Shown: positions 10,301 to 19,419 of the stretch, in pieces | Layout: every line of letters starts with the position of its first letter | Numbering within the stretch: position 1 is the stretch's first letter | NCBI GenBank assembly: GCA_013365365.1 | Contig: JABVXU010000766.1 | Location: forward strand, 1 to 21,783 | DNA: 21,783 nucleotides | Direction: 5' to 3' | DNA from: Cruorifilaria tuberocauda | Taxonomy: Eukaryota > Nematoda > Chromadorea > Rhabditida > Onchocercidae | Notes under the pieces: generated by a model | Seen by the model: only the letters and a program-made list of their open reading frames with translations | The model's database searches: none | Told to the model about the DNA's origin: nothing | Translations under genes and position numbers: made by a program

Positions 10301-11487
10301 GATCTTGAAAGGTGGATCATCTCCTGTCCAGTGCACGAATAATTGTCTTCCGTTTTCCAATCACTGCGCACAACACATTTCCTACAATTTGAATCAGAAG
10401 CTATTCAGTTATTGTGCTGAGCCGTGTTGCTCACAACCTGTTCTTTGTGTTGATGCACCGAAAACTTTGAGTATGTTTTTTTCATGATTGTAGCTGAAAA
10501 TAATTAGTTGAGAAATTTGGGAAGAAGAGGTGGTGAAATTGTATTTTCTTTCTCACTTGAACCTTAAATTTTCAGAATTGTGCGTTCGTCATTATGAGTT
10601 AAGGAAGAAGAAAAAAGCGGAAGAAGAATTAGCGCAGGAAAATGCCCATCAGTCCTGGAAACAGCAAACACCAATATGTTACGTACAGCAACAACCTATG
10701 CAACCTTATGAGGATGATATTCGCATGAATATTCAGCATTCACATTATCAGCCGCAGGATGCTGGAACAGAGAGATTAAATTCTGTTGGTGTGAGTGATT
10801 TCTGCGAGCTTGAAAGTAAGTTTTTTTGCATGTTAAAATATAATCCTTCAAATTTAAAGATTTCGCCGCTGTCATTTTACAAAACTCAGTGTTTTGGAAG
10901 TTCTGAAGTGAAGAATTTAAATTTGATATTACAGCTCATTAGTATTTTGTATTTAATTTCAATATGTCTTTTTTATTATACTGTCTTAATCACTTCTTAA
11001 ATGCCTTTCTTTCAGTGGGATCAGCTTCAAGTGGAAACGAATCAGATGTCTATTTGGCTTCGTTTGCTAAAGATCTAGAATTTAATTTTGATGGCAGAGA
11101 AATAAATGATATGTTGGCAAATTTCAATGTTGCAGATGGAGAAAGTAGTGATATTTTGCACGATCAACCATTTTCAGGTATTTCTGTTGTTATATCACAT
11201 TTCCAATTTCTTTGCAATCGAAAAATCGAAAATATGTTCGTCCATATCTCATTTCAGACGGCGTGAAGGATGAATTTTTGCAACTACCAACAGAATTTAA
11301 TGAAGTGGCTGGTGGTCATAATTGGCTTGATGTGGAGCAGTTTCTCATTTCGGAAGGTGTTGATTTGTCATCATCATCGCAGTCGAGCAGTATATCCGGT
11401 ATTTCGATACCACAGCCACTAAGTCTAGCTAATGATGGAGTAACATTCTGCGAATTCCCGTCATCATCGCATCAGCTACCAAGCTAA
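4146..11487 (+). CDS. INO80 complex subunit D-like protein (two C3Hc3H modules, polyQ N-terminus)
   Basis: Probable INO80D homologue, a nuclear subunit of the INO80 ATP-dependent chromatin remodeller. My exon model is 4146-4443, 5024-5346, 6103-6289, 6456-6709, 6801-6891, 7007-7264, 7532-7896, 8319-8495, 8674-8913, 9231-9366, 9534-9669, 9893-10042, 10289-10470, 10576-10815, 11016-11177, 11258-11487: 3,429 nt in frame, 1,142 residues. Seen in order: glutamine-rich N-terminus (15-77), first C3Hc3H module (C345-H409) flanked by basic KRRKEK and RKKKAK, basic KQKRRRMK (738-745), TDLFP (771-775) followed by an acidic run, second C3Hc3H module (C873-H938), serine-rich C-terminus. The TDLFP segment and the LPF-x3-C-x2-H second module resemble INO80D more than KANSL2, the other animal family with paired modules, and the length is nearer INO80D (about 1,000) than KANSL2 (about 500). 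The ATG at 4146 is the first after a likely acceptor. Junctions 6289/6456 and 8913/9231 are the least certain. Confidence 0.82.
4272..4376 (+). repeat. Coding CAA/CAG repeat: 35 consecutive glutamines
   Basis: Thirty-five uninterrupted Gln codons (residues 43-77), a mixture of CAA and CAG with CAA predominating, preceded by shorter Q runs broken by E, L, H and S (residues 15-42). The CAA/CAG mixture means the tract is not a pure slippage-prone CAG repeat. The antisense frame through it (4165-4413, Val/Ala-rich) is a shadow. Confidence 0.93.
4444..5023 (+). other. Intron 1 of the INO80D-like gene
   Basis: Donor G|GTATAA at 4444 and acceptor ATTTTCAG ending at 5023. Joining leaves one base of a glycine codon from exon 1 and two from exon 2, and the frame runs on for 107 codons. 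Short open frames inside (such as 4474-4656) show no support. The intron is T-rich with nothing else notable. Confidence 0.8.
5347..6102 (+). other. Intron 2 of the INO80D-like gene, with a hairpin
   Basis: Donor TTG|GTGAGA at 5347 and acceptor AATTTCAG ending at 6102, phase 0. It contains a compact hairpin at 5554-5579 and, just after it, the 10-bp palindrome CACTGCAGTG at 5583-5592. No coding content was recognised. Confidence 0.8.
5554..5579 (+). other. Stem-loop in intron 2
   Basis: GCTTCGCTA (5554-5562) and TAGCGAAGC (5571-5579) are perfect reverse complements separated by 8 nt. The arms are unusually GC-rich for this window. It could form in the pre-mRNA; no known RNA family was recognised. 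Confidence 0.5.
6680..7080 (+). other. First C3Hc3H zinc-binding module (spread over three exons)
   Basis: The spaced ligands are C345, C355, C366, H369 and then C381, C393, C406, H409, reading C-x9-C-x10-C-x2-H and C-x11-C-x12-C-x2-H. They are assembled from exons 6456-6709, 6801-6891 and 7007-7264. The segment CIRHIL (366-371) and the CSTH end fit the paired C3Hc3H fold of INO80D and KANSL2 proteins. Two frame-preserving splices rebuild an intact module, which strongly supports those junctions. A basic PRKKKAK follows and may act as a nuclear localisation signal (inference). Confidence 0.85.
7897..8318 (+). other. Intron 7 of the INO80D-like gene, with (TA)n
   Basis: Donor GTG|GTAAGT at 7897 is the strongest donor in the gene; the acceptor TTTTTTTCAG ends at 8318, phase 0. 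It contains a (TA)n run at about 8014-8032. An equally in-frame donor three bases earlier (CAG|GTGGTA) would drop one valine. Confidence 0.8.
8914..9230 (+). other. Intron 9, containing a possible extra or alternative exon
   Basis: Splicing 8913 to 9231 (AAG|GTTAAA to GCTTCAG|CC) keeps the frame. Inside lies a frame open from 8991 to 9182 whose translation looks protein-like (charged, then hydrophobic [15 protein letters not shown]). Its natural acceptor (ATATTAG ending at 8991) is out of phase with exon 9. An in-phase exon could use TTCAG ending at 9038 and a weak donor ATT|GTCTAT at 9153. I left it out of the model but cannot exclude it. Confidence 0.5.
10290..10592 (+). other. Second C3Hc3H zinc-binding module
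   Basis: Ligands C873, C887, C898, H901, then C914, C919 (or C918), C935, H938, split across exons 10289-10470 and 10576-10815. The [11 protein letters not shown] stretch (892-902) followed by NQKLFSYC (907-914) is the recognisable family signature. A lysine-rich stretch, [12 protein letters not shown], follows and is probably helical. The second half is shorter than usual and carries an adjacent CC, so which cysteine binds metal is open. Confidence 0.85.
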
Positions 11488-12400
11488 CCTCACTCGTCAG
11501 CAGGAAAGTATTTGTTTGACTCATTTCTTAGCCGAACTCACTTTTCTTTTAAAAATCTCATAGAAGATGTATTTTTTCTTGAATTGCTTCAATCTGTATT
11601 TTTCGCTCTCATTGTTTCAGGGAGTAATTACTGTTCTGAATAGATGTTTTAGTTGCGGCAGTTCAGCGATTGCACATGTTTAGACTTAGCTATCCAGGAG
11701 TTTTAATACTATCTTTATTATCCTCACAAAACCTCTTTTTTCCCATCAACTCAGGTTTTTTATTGAAAAATTTAAAATTTTTTAAAATATATTCCTGAAA
11801 TGCTTACTACTCTGTTACTTTTTAGAAGGTGTACCTATTTTATACTGTTTCTCTTTCTAGGCAAAAGCATTTCTGCAGTTTCGGGTATGTAAATTTTTGT
11901 ACCGTTTTTTGAATGTTGATACGTACATCTCCTGGTGTGCTTAAATACATACAGAAATGCTTAGTGTTCAAAATGATCTCATTTAATCCGTTTGGGCTAT
12001 TAATGTGAAATCACTTTTACATTTGACGCTGCCATTAACGTCCCTTAGTAGAAGATAGAAGAGCGTGGCACTACTGATTCCCAGATGCAAAAAAAAAATT
12101 CCGGTCTCCTTGCATACTTGCATCTTTTGTCGGCGGTCTTTCTATCTAAAATTAATCAGTGCTATGAAACCTGCTTAGGAGGTAACCTTGTCTGTGATGG
12201 TACTATTTGTATCATAAAAGTAAAATCCAATTTTCAGGTGTTATAATATTTTTTGCTTCGGATTTATTACACTAGCTGGTTGTAATCGCCAAAGTATACT
12301 TTATTTTGTAATTAGTCCGGGATTTAGGTTGTAATGATAAGTGCCGCGGATCAATGTGATATAGATATTTAGTGTTCAATAAATTATTTTTATTTTTATG
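11488..12400 (+). other. Probable 3' UTR of the INO80D-like gene
   Basis: Follows the TAA at 11485-11487. I found no coding frame. The first AATAAA downstream is at 12378-12383, which would make an unusually long 3' UTR of about 900 nt. A 3' UTR intron or a non-canonical nearer poly(A) signal would shorten it. Confidence 0.45.
12378..12383 (+). terminator. Candidate poly(A) signal AATAAA
   Basis: Canonical hexamer in TTCAATAAATTATTTTTATTTTT, followed by a T-rich stretch; it is the first AATAAA after the INO80D-like stop codon. Position alone supports it. Confidence 0.4.
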
Positions 12401-14112
12401 AGTGATGGTAATCTATTAACTAGTTAATATTAGTTGTTTTATTTTCTGTCATAGAATATCATTAGCAGATCTTTTAGATCCGGAATTATTTAAAAAATTA
12501 AATCTAAATATTGACTTAACTTTTTAAGGTACTTGAGGATGAGATATATTAATGTAACTTTGCTGCGATCATCTGTTCTCTTTAGAAAGAGGAAAAGTGA
12601 TGGGAAGGCATTCATGCATTTAATATATTTTGACACTTTTGAAGTGCCTTATTCCCATGAACATTGGAAATCGGTGTTTTAGTTTCCATTCTCCAAATAA
12701 CGTGGCAGCCTATGAATGAGTTGATCTCTTCCTTCAATGCCTTTCTTTATTAAGTTTTCATAATTTCTCTGAATAATGAGCTTTTTCTGAGATATATTCT
12801 TTTTTCTGCATTCATCCGGTAGAAGGTATTAATTATATATACATACAACTTTCATCCTGTCTTTGTACTTTATTTGCTCGTCTCATTCTATGCATAACAG
12901 CAAATAAATTTGTATTGATATGTACTCAAAGTAGGATTTTCCAATAATTATTTTATTTATTAGCTGAAAAATAGCAGAAAAATCAAAAAATTGTGGTAAA
13001 ATGAGACGGGTTATCTTTGCTTCATCATTTATAATATTTTGCCTTTCTTGCTATTCTTTTTGATATTTTTTATGGCTTTATATATATATATATATTTATA
13101 TTTGTAAACATGTGTTCTGATAGTTGTATTTAAATATGGAATGGACTGTGGTGATACGGTTTGGATGGTCATTCTCTTTGTCTTATTTTTGATTTTGAAA
13201 GATGTTTTTTGATTTCGAAAATTTCACATTTATGTTATAGATTTTAACTATTGTACAATTTTGCATCATGAATGAAAGTTCGAAATTCTTAGCGGTATCA
13301 TTTCTAATTAACTCAAAGACAAAAAAATTCCACAAAATAATCCTTCATTACTGATATTATGAAACTAATTGCTCTGGAAAGTCAAGGGTTAATTTTGCAG
13401 AACGTATCAATTGCATTTTGAAAAGTAAAAGTTATAAGAGTTATATTAAGTATATTAATATTAAATTAAGAGTTATATTAAAAGTTATAAAAGTTATATG
13501 CATTTGCTACATAAGAGTTGTGTAGCAGTTCGTTGCATTTCCATTTGTAATTTTGATATTAAACAGTGAAAAAGGTAATATTCTTTCAATTTATATGATC
13601 ATCTTAATATCGAAATGGAAATTTAATTATTACCTAGTAAAGAGTTAATGTAAATATTCGCAGTTAAGTTTCAATTAACATTACATAGTTTTCCATAGTA
13701 TCCAATTATCAAATCCTTTCTGAGCTTTATCAGAAGGTTAATCAGATGATAGATTATTTTTGAGCTTTATCAGAAGATTGAATTTCTCATTTTACAACAT
13801 GAACCTCATATAACATCAATGTAGCATATGTTAAAAGAACGGTAAGATAAGATAATTGATAAATTATCTTATCTTCTTTCTTCCTTATCATAATTTTACA
13901 TCAATTCATTTAATCATCGAAATGGATAAGCGCAAAAAAAAAAAGAAACGTAAAAAACGAACTCGAACCTTTGCATACAGTACCATTTAAGCTTATGAGT
14001 AACTATTATGCAAAATATAAAAAAACTCTACCAGTAAATTAATTTCTAACATTTAATCAAGAAAGTTTCCAATTGAGCGGTTGAATTTAAATATTCCATT
14101 ATAATTTTATCA
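12401..14112. other. Intergenic region between the two genes
   Basis: No coding frame was found. Contents: an AATAAA at about 12902, a (TA)n run at about 13080-13096, repeats of GTTATATTAA near 13440-13500, a pair of 16-nt direct repeats TGAGCTTTATCAGAAG (13721, 13761), and a GATA-motif cluster with a hairpin near 13706-13890. The DHHC gene promoter should lie here. A TGA in the frame of the DHHC start at 14074-14076 limits any N-terminal extension unless an upstream exon exists. Confidence 0.6.
13706..13890. promoter_or_regulatory. Cluster of ten WGATAR-type motifs with a perfect hairpin
   Basis: On one strand or the other, WGATAR hexamers occur at 13706, 13727, 13747, 13767, 13845, 13850, 13857, 13864, 13869 and 13885. 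Those at 13845-13874 belong to a hairpin with 14-bp perfect arms (13844-13857 and 13862-13875) and a 4-nt centre. The cluster lies 220-400 bp before the DHHC start codon. GATA factors bind such hexamers in nematodes; regulatory use here is inference. Confidence 0.35.
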
Positions 14113-17100
14113 ATGTGTTATCAACTTTTTTTATGGATTCTATCATTTCATCTATGGTATATTCTATTTTCTGCTTCATACTGTGCACATATTTTCCCCT
14201 ATGATACTACAGCACTTATTATTCAATTAATAATTTTTCAAATAATTTGGATGCTTGCAATTTGTTCCCTATTTTCAACAACACTTATAACACCTGCGGA
14301 AATACCAAAACCTTTTATGCTACCAAAAGATATCTTTGAAAGGAATAATTTTGTTCCAGAAATTGCTAAATGGGTATGTTTTTTTTTTTCTTTCTTGACA
14401 TACAGTAAGTACCATTTCGAAAAAATGGAGTAAGTATCATTTCCGTTTATTTTGTTTATTATTTGTATAACTTTATATAAATGCTTATTACTTGTATAAC
14501 TTAGAATAACTTTGTTTTTTTATTATATTATTTTCTTATTTTGTTACATCAATTTTCTCTACTATATAACTTTGCTTTTTTTTTTTAATATAACTTTAAT
14601 TCTGCTATATTTTTAGAAACTAGTATAACTTTATTTTTCATTTTAGTTTTTACTTTTTTACTTTTAATAAACTTTAATATACTTTTAATAGTTTTTAACA
14701 TTTTATCGATAATAGATATTGCATACGATTGAAAAAAAAAAAAACTTATTATTATAAATATGCAATTATAGCTATAGCAAAATGATTATATTTTTAGATA
14801 TTCGAAATTAAATTTTTGATAAATTTATAAATTTATGATAAATTTACGAGAAATTAAATTGATGAAAAATTTATATAACTTTATTTTAAATTGAAATATT
14901 TGAAATTAAATATTGTAAAACTCAAACATTTCATTACTATACATGTATATATATTACCATATATATATATTACTTACTATATATTATTATATATATATAT
15001 TACTGTATAATTTGTAAGTTATTCAATTATCTATTTTTCCAGTTTATCTTTACAGTTTATCTTATTAATTTACCCTCAGTTTACCTTATAAAGTTTTAAC
15101 GGTTTACTTTATTAATTTTCCCTGTTATTTTCGTTATTCTTTATACTTACTGTTTTCTTTTTCATTATTCTTTTTATATCAATTTTTTATGATATTTTAC
15201 TTTCTTATTTTATTATATTACTTTGCCGTATTAACTAACTCACAAATTTCCCTTTTCAAAAAATGTTTATCGATTGATTAATCGATTTGTTCGAAATTAT
15301 CGTACGATTTCTTTAATTGATAAGTTTCAAATCCTTCCTCTGTCTTTTGTTTATTTAAATTTATTGAATTTGAAATATTTTTAAAGCATTTAATCTAAAG
15401 TCACAAATCCCAGAAAAAGAAGAATGCATAAATTTTAGATGTTTATTAGAAAATAATGAATTTGCATTTTTTCAGGCTACTGATAAGAAATTATCAGTAC
15501 GATACGTTACGATGCCAACAGAATATGGTAATGTCAAGTGTCCATCATTTTGTTTATATTGTAAGGTGATCAAGCCAAATCGAACACATCATTGTCGCAG
15601 GTAATTATTCAATTTTGAAATAATTAACCTGATATCATTTTAGAGCATTAAGATATTACTTAAACGATTAATTAATCAAATTTTTACGAAATTGTCATAA
15701 GATTTCATTAATTGATAAGTTTCATGACTTCATTAATCATTAATTATCATTAACATTTTAATCATATTCATTTTGATAAAATTTCAGTTTCATTTTCAAA
15801 ATTTTCATTACCAATTCGAGCGTTTAATTTAAAATTAGAACGGAAATTGACGATAATTTAATAATTAAGAAAAATTAAATATGATATATTGCTTGATAAA
15901 ACAGTATTTAACAAATTTGCATTCTTCCGGATAGTTAAAGTATTGATTATAATAATGATTATAATAATATATTAATCAATAGATTAATTAGTAAATTAGA
16001 GCCGGAATTGATGATAATTTAATGATTAAGAAAAATTGGTAATTTGCAAATTAATCACTTAATCAATAATTTGATCAATAATATCTATAATTATATTTCT
16101 ATTATCATACTTAATATATCCATGCATGGTAAATAAGTATCATTTCAGTCTTGTTAATATTTATTATAGACTTGAAAAATATGTAGGAGTGATCGTCAAT
16201 TTTACGAAATTTCAATATCATGATTAATCATAATCATAATAAAAAGAAATAAACTATTAGATGTAATCGTTGTATAATTCGTATGGATCATCATTGTCCA
16301 ATTATTGGTCGTTGTATTCATATGCATAATCATAAATTCTTTCTACTCTTCCTATTTTGGTCAACAGTACTTTGTGGTTATGCTGTTTGTATGGTAATAC
16401 CATCATTGTATCAGCATGGATCAATTGTACTTTGGAGTTTTTCCGGTATACAAAATAATAATTTTTATTCTTCTACAGTAATTTACAGTAATGTTTAAAT
16501 GTTTGAAAAATTTAATTAATATTAACGTAAGATCGAAGTTTACGATGTAAAGTTTTATCTCATTTTGGTATAATTTTTTAAAATACAGTAATATAAATTA
16601 CAGTAAAAATACAGTATAATTAGCAACAAATATAGTAATATAATAAAAGTTCAACGAAATTAAAGATTAAACCTCACGACGCAAAATTCTGTCTTATGTA
16701 ATTTTTTTTGATAAATATTTACATACGAAAAATATTTTTGCTAATAAAATACAGTATAATTAGTAGCAAATATAGTGATGTAGAAAAAGTTTAACTAAGG
16801 TTTACGATGTAAAATTTTATCTCATTTTTGTATAATTTTTTAAAATACAGTAATATAAAATACAGTAAAAATACAGTATAATTAGCAACAAATATAGTAA
16901 TATAATAAAAGTTCAACGAAATTAAAGATTAAACCTTACGACGCAAAATTCTGTCTTATGTAATTTTTTATAATAAATATTTACTTACGAAAAATACTTT
17001 TGCTAATAAAATACCGCATAATTAGCAGTAAATATAGTGATATAGTAAAAGTTAAACTTTTACTATATCACTATATTGGCTACTAAAAGTATAAGTTTAA

Positions 17101-19336
17101 AATAGTTTAAAATTTACGCTGTAAAGTTTTATCTATTTTTTGTATAATTTTTCAAAATACAGTAATACAATAAAGATACAGTATAATTAGTGGTGAATGC
17201 AGTAATATAATAAAAATTTCATTAATATTAGCAAAAATATTTTTCGTAAGTAAATATTTGGCACCAGAATTTAATCTAGCCCTGTGTTTGGCACCTCAAT
17301 TTAGCATAATGCAATAATTTTGATTTTGTGAATTTCATTAAGTAAGCAAAAATTTCGATTAAATTGTATTTGTAGAAAATAATTACTTAATAAAATTTGA
17401 TAAGATAAACTGTACTGTAAACTTAACTAGTTAATAGAAATATAATTTAATACTTTACATCCTGTATTATATAGGTTCAAAAATTTTCCAGGAATGATAA
17501 CTGCATTGACACCAGGAGGTTATGTACAGCAAGCTCCACCATCTCTGGATGGACTTGTTGCAACCTGTTTAGTTGCATCAGGTGTACTGAATGCTTTGGT
17601 ATGCACTGATAATTAATATTCGTAATTAGTTAATTAGTTTATGTATGGAATAAAATTTTTATTTGTTTTTTCATCATAATCTATATCATTTATGAATTTT
17701 AAAATCAATATAATGTTATTATAGTTATGTACAATATAAGTATAGTTATGAAATTACATAACTGGAAATTACATAGTTATGAAATTAATTTAATTAATAA
17801 TGAATTTAATTTAATTGACTAATATAATTATGAAATTAATTTCTGTATTATATTTGAGATTAAAAATAATTTTTCTGCATTTTTTACAGTCAGTTGTAAT
17901 ATATCACTCAATCCTTTATCGATTTTATATTATTTTATTAAATATGATCAAAATAATCAAACAATCAATTTTTTCCTGTTTTACTACTATCTTATATCAC
18001 TATAATCACTATAATCACTATATTATCACTATAATATACGTATATGTATATGTATATTAAAATTTATATTTGTTCACTTTTTCAACATAGTTTATATTAT
18101 TTATGAATATGAATATCATTTATGAATATTTACGAATGCATAATATTTTTATCGATTTCTTATTGTTTTATCATTTATAATTAAATTAATTAAAAACGTT
18201 TTTTTTCTTTTTTACTACTTTGTTATATTACTTAATTTATTTATCGATTTCATATTATTTTATATCAAAATAATCGAATAACAACTTTTCTTTTTTGTTT
18301 ACTATTATCTTAGATCACTATAATATATGCATGTATATTAAAATTTACATTTGTTTATTTTTTTTCAACATAGCCTATATCATTTATGAATTTATGAATT
18401 TCATTTATGAATTTGCGAATTTAATTAATGAATTTATGAATATAATTAATGAACTTATGAATATCATTTATGAGTTTACGAATATGAATACATTATGAGC
18501 TTATGAATACGAATATCATTAATGAATTTGTGAACATCTTTTATGAATTTATGAATACGAATACATTTATGAACTTACGAATACGAATATCATTAATGAA
18601 TTTATGAATATAAGTGCATTAATGAATTAATGAATATCATTATTGAATTTATGAATATAAGTACATTAATGAATTAATGAATATCATTATTGAATTTATG
18701 AATATAAGTACATTAATGAATTATGAATATCATTATTGAATTTATGAATATAAGTACATTAATGAATTAATGAATATCATAATTGAATTTATGAATATCA
18801 TTAATGAATTTATGAATATGAATATCATTTATGAATATCACATAATGTCTTTATTGATTTCGCATTAGTTTATTTAATATAATTGAAATAATCAAAGAAT
18901 CAATTTTTTTCTTTTCCTATTACTATCTTTTATATCAGGTAATTTTTTTCATCAATTTCACATCATTTTATTAAGAATAATAAAAAAATAAGTATGATAA
19001 GATGTTCTACTCAAATATTTATATTAATTTTAGATATGTGGCATATCACTTAGTATATTTTTAAGTCAATTACTATATTTATTATTTCGTAATGAGACAA
19101 CATTGGAAAGTTTATCATTTCAATTTTGTTGTACAAATAAAAACAACAACAATAACGATCGATCAACAACAATTGATAATATCTCCTATGATTTGGGTTC
19201 TAGTTGGAATAATTTTTGCTCAATTTTTGGTTCAAATCCATTCTTATGGTTTATACCAATTCATACAACTTATGGTAATGGAAATTTCAAATGGATAAAT
19301 GTGAAAACAATCAATCGAAAAAAAATAAATCGTTGA
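14113..19336 (+). CDS. DHHC-type protein S-acyltransferase (palmitoyltransferase)
   Basis: Integral membrane enzyme that transfers a fatty acyl group, usually palmitate, from acyl-CoA to protein cysteines through an acyl-enzyme on the DHHC cysteine. Exons are 14113-14373, 15476-15600, 16261-16445, 17492-17598 and 19034-19336: 981 nt, 326 residues, every junction in frame with GT/AG. Seen: hydrophobic segments at about 4-22 and 32-58, a cysteine-rich domain (109-156) with DHHC at 138-141, hydrophobic segments at about 155-175 and 207-245, TTLE (248-251) fitting the family TTxE motif, and a C-terminal [11 protein letters not shown]...WFIP stretch resembling the family's conserved C-terminal region. 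The length and four-segment layout are normal. After DHHC the usual PW-x2-NC-x-G is replaced by PIIGRCIH, and the DPG motif after segment 2 appears as TPAE. The GRC variant recalls the ZDHHC24-like group from memory, not from an alignment. The ATG at 14113 is the first after an in-frame stop at 14074. Confidence 0.93.
14374..15475 (+). other. Intron 1 of the DHHC gene
   Basis: Donor TGG|GTATGT at 14374 and acceptor TTTTTTCAG ending at 15475, phase 0. It is low-complexity: repeated TATAACTTT words at 14465-14640, an (AT)n-rich block at 14941-15005, and repeated CAGTTTA/CCTTATxAA words at 15045-15110. No exon was recognised inside. Confidence 0.85.
15539..16342 (+). other. DHHC cysteine-rich domain (exons 2 and 3)
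   Basis: Zinc ligands follow the family spacing: C113-x2-C116, H126-C127-x2-C130, C133, H140, C141, C147, with N152 and F155/F156 after them. The catalytic tetrapeptide D138-H139-H140-C141 is encoded at 16286-16297. The domain is cut by a 660-bp intron exactly within the HCR|RC stretch, where a split arginine codon is restored. All expected Cys/His are present, so zinc binding should be intact despite the altered PIIGRCIH segment. Confidence 0.93.
15601..16260 (+). other. Intron 2 of the DHHC gene
   Basis: Donor CAG|GTAATT and acceptor AACTATTAG, splitting an Arg codon (AG|A). It contains an imperfect repeated phrase AAATT(A)GA(A/G)C(C/G)GAATTGA(C/T)GATAATTTAA (about 15832-15861 and 15994-16022), each followed by a short -TTAAGAAAAATT- copy. 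No coding content was seen. Confidence 0.85.
16539..17262. repeat. 262-bp tandem duplication with partial and inverted copies
   Basis: Unit 1 starts at TTTACGATGTAAA (16539) and unit 2 at the same words (16801), a 262-bp period with only scattered differences over the shared length. A truncated third copy starts at 17113 and ends near 17220. Inverted fragments follow both: 17055-17085 is the reverse complement of the end of unit 2, and 17227-17259 reverse-complements its TACTTACGAAAAATACTTTTGCTAAT segment. The unit is rich in AATACAGTAA words. No coding frame or transposase is visible. Confidence 0.85.
17031..17077. repeat. 47-nt perfect palindrome in intron 3
   Basis: Left arm 17031-17053 and right arm 17055-17077 are exact reverse complements (23 bp) around a single central A. 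The likeness continues imperfectly beyond, where GGCTACTAA mirrors the TTAGTAGC word of the neighbouring repeat. It would form a strong hairpin in pre-mRNA or a cruciform in DNA. Confidence 0.9.
17599..19033 (+). other. Intron 4 of the DHHC gene
   Basis: Donor TTG|GTATGC at 17599 and acceptor AATTTTAG ending at 19033, phase 0; the junction falls inside the fourth hydrophobic segment (VLNAL|ICGIS). The open frames at 17815-18060 and 18295-18498 are repeat-derived and are interrupted. The intron carries the 47-bp tandem repeat and repeated [19 protein letters not shown] words (17925, 18150, 18240). Confidence 0.85.
18380..18840. repeat. 47-bp tandem repeat array (ATGAATTTATGAATAT family)
   Basis: Four adjacent units at 18601-18647, 18648-18694, 18695-18740 (one base shorter) and 18741-18787 are nearly identical, each reading TTTATGAATATAAGT then CATTAATGAAT and TATCATTATTGAA. 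Degenerate 18-30 bp versions of the same words flank them on both sides (18380-18600, 18788-18840), so the 47-mer probably arose from a shorter (ATGAATTT)-like repeat. Confidence 0.9.
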
Positions 19337-19419
19337 ATATTTATTTCCTATTTCAATGAATTCTTGTTAAATTAATTTCAATGAAATCTTTTTGGTATCA
19401 TTTGTAATTTGTTTGAGTT

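Larger units (their letters stand above)
16446..17491 (+). other. Intron 3 of the DHHC gene
   Basis: Donor CCG|GTATAC at 16446 and acceptor TTTTCCAG ending at 17491. The joined codon is Gly, giving WSFSGMITAL across the junction. Most of the intron is the 262-bp repeat family described separately. Confidence 0.85.

Noticed and set aside
4146..11487. KANSL2 identity for the first gene
   Set aside because: Both families carry paired C3Hc3H modules, but the TDLFP segment between them, the module details and the length fit INO80D better. A profile search or tree would settle it.
11488..14112. An additional small gene or tRNA between the two genes
   Set aside because: No frame with splice-compatible extension and no cloverleaf-like sequence was found by eye on either strand.
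17815..18498. Open frames at 17815-18060 and 18295-18498 as possible exons
   Set aside because: They lie in the DHHC intron 4 repeats; the 17598 to 19034 splice is in phase and joins both halves of a membrane segment and the TTLE motif without them.
18601..18787. CRISPR-like array of regular repeats
   Set aside because: Units are directly adjacent with no unique spacers, and the host is eukaryotic; it is a simple tandem repeat.
19092..19298. Second overlapping frame at 19092-19298
   Set aside because: It is a +1 shadow of the last DHHC exon; the frame at 19034-19336 carries TTLE and the conserved C-terminal region.
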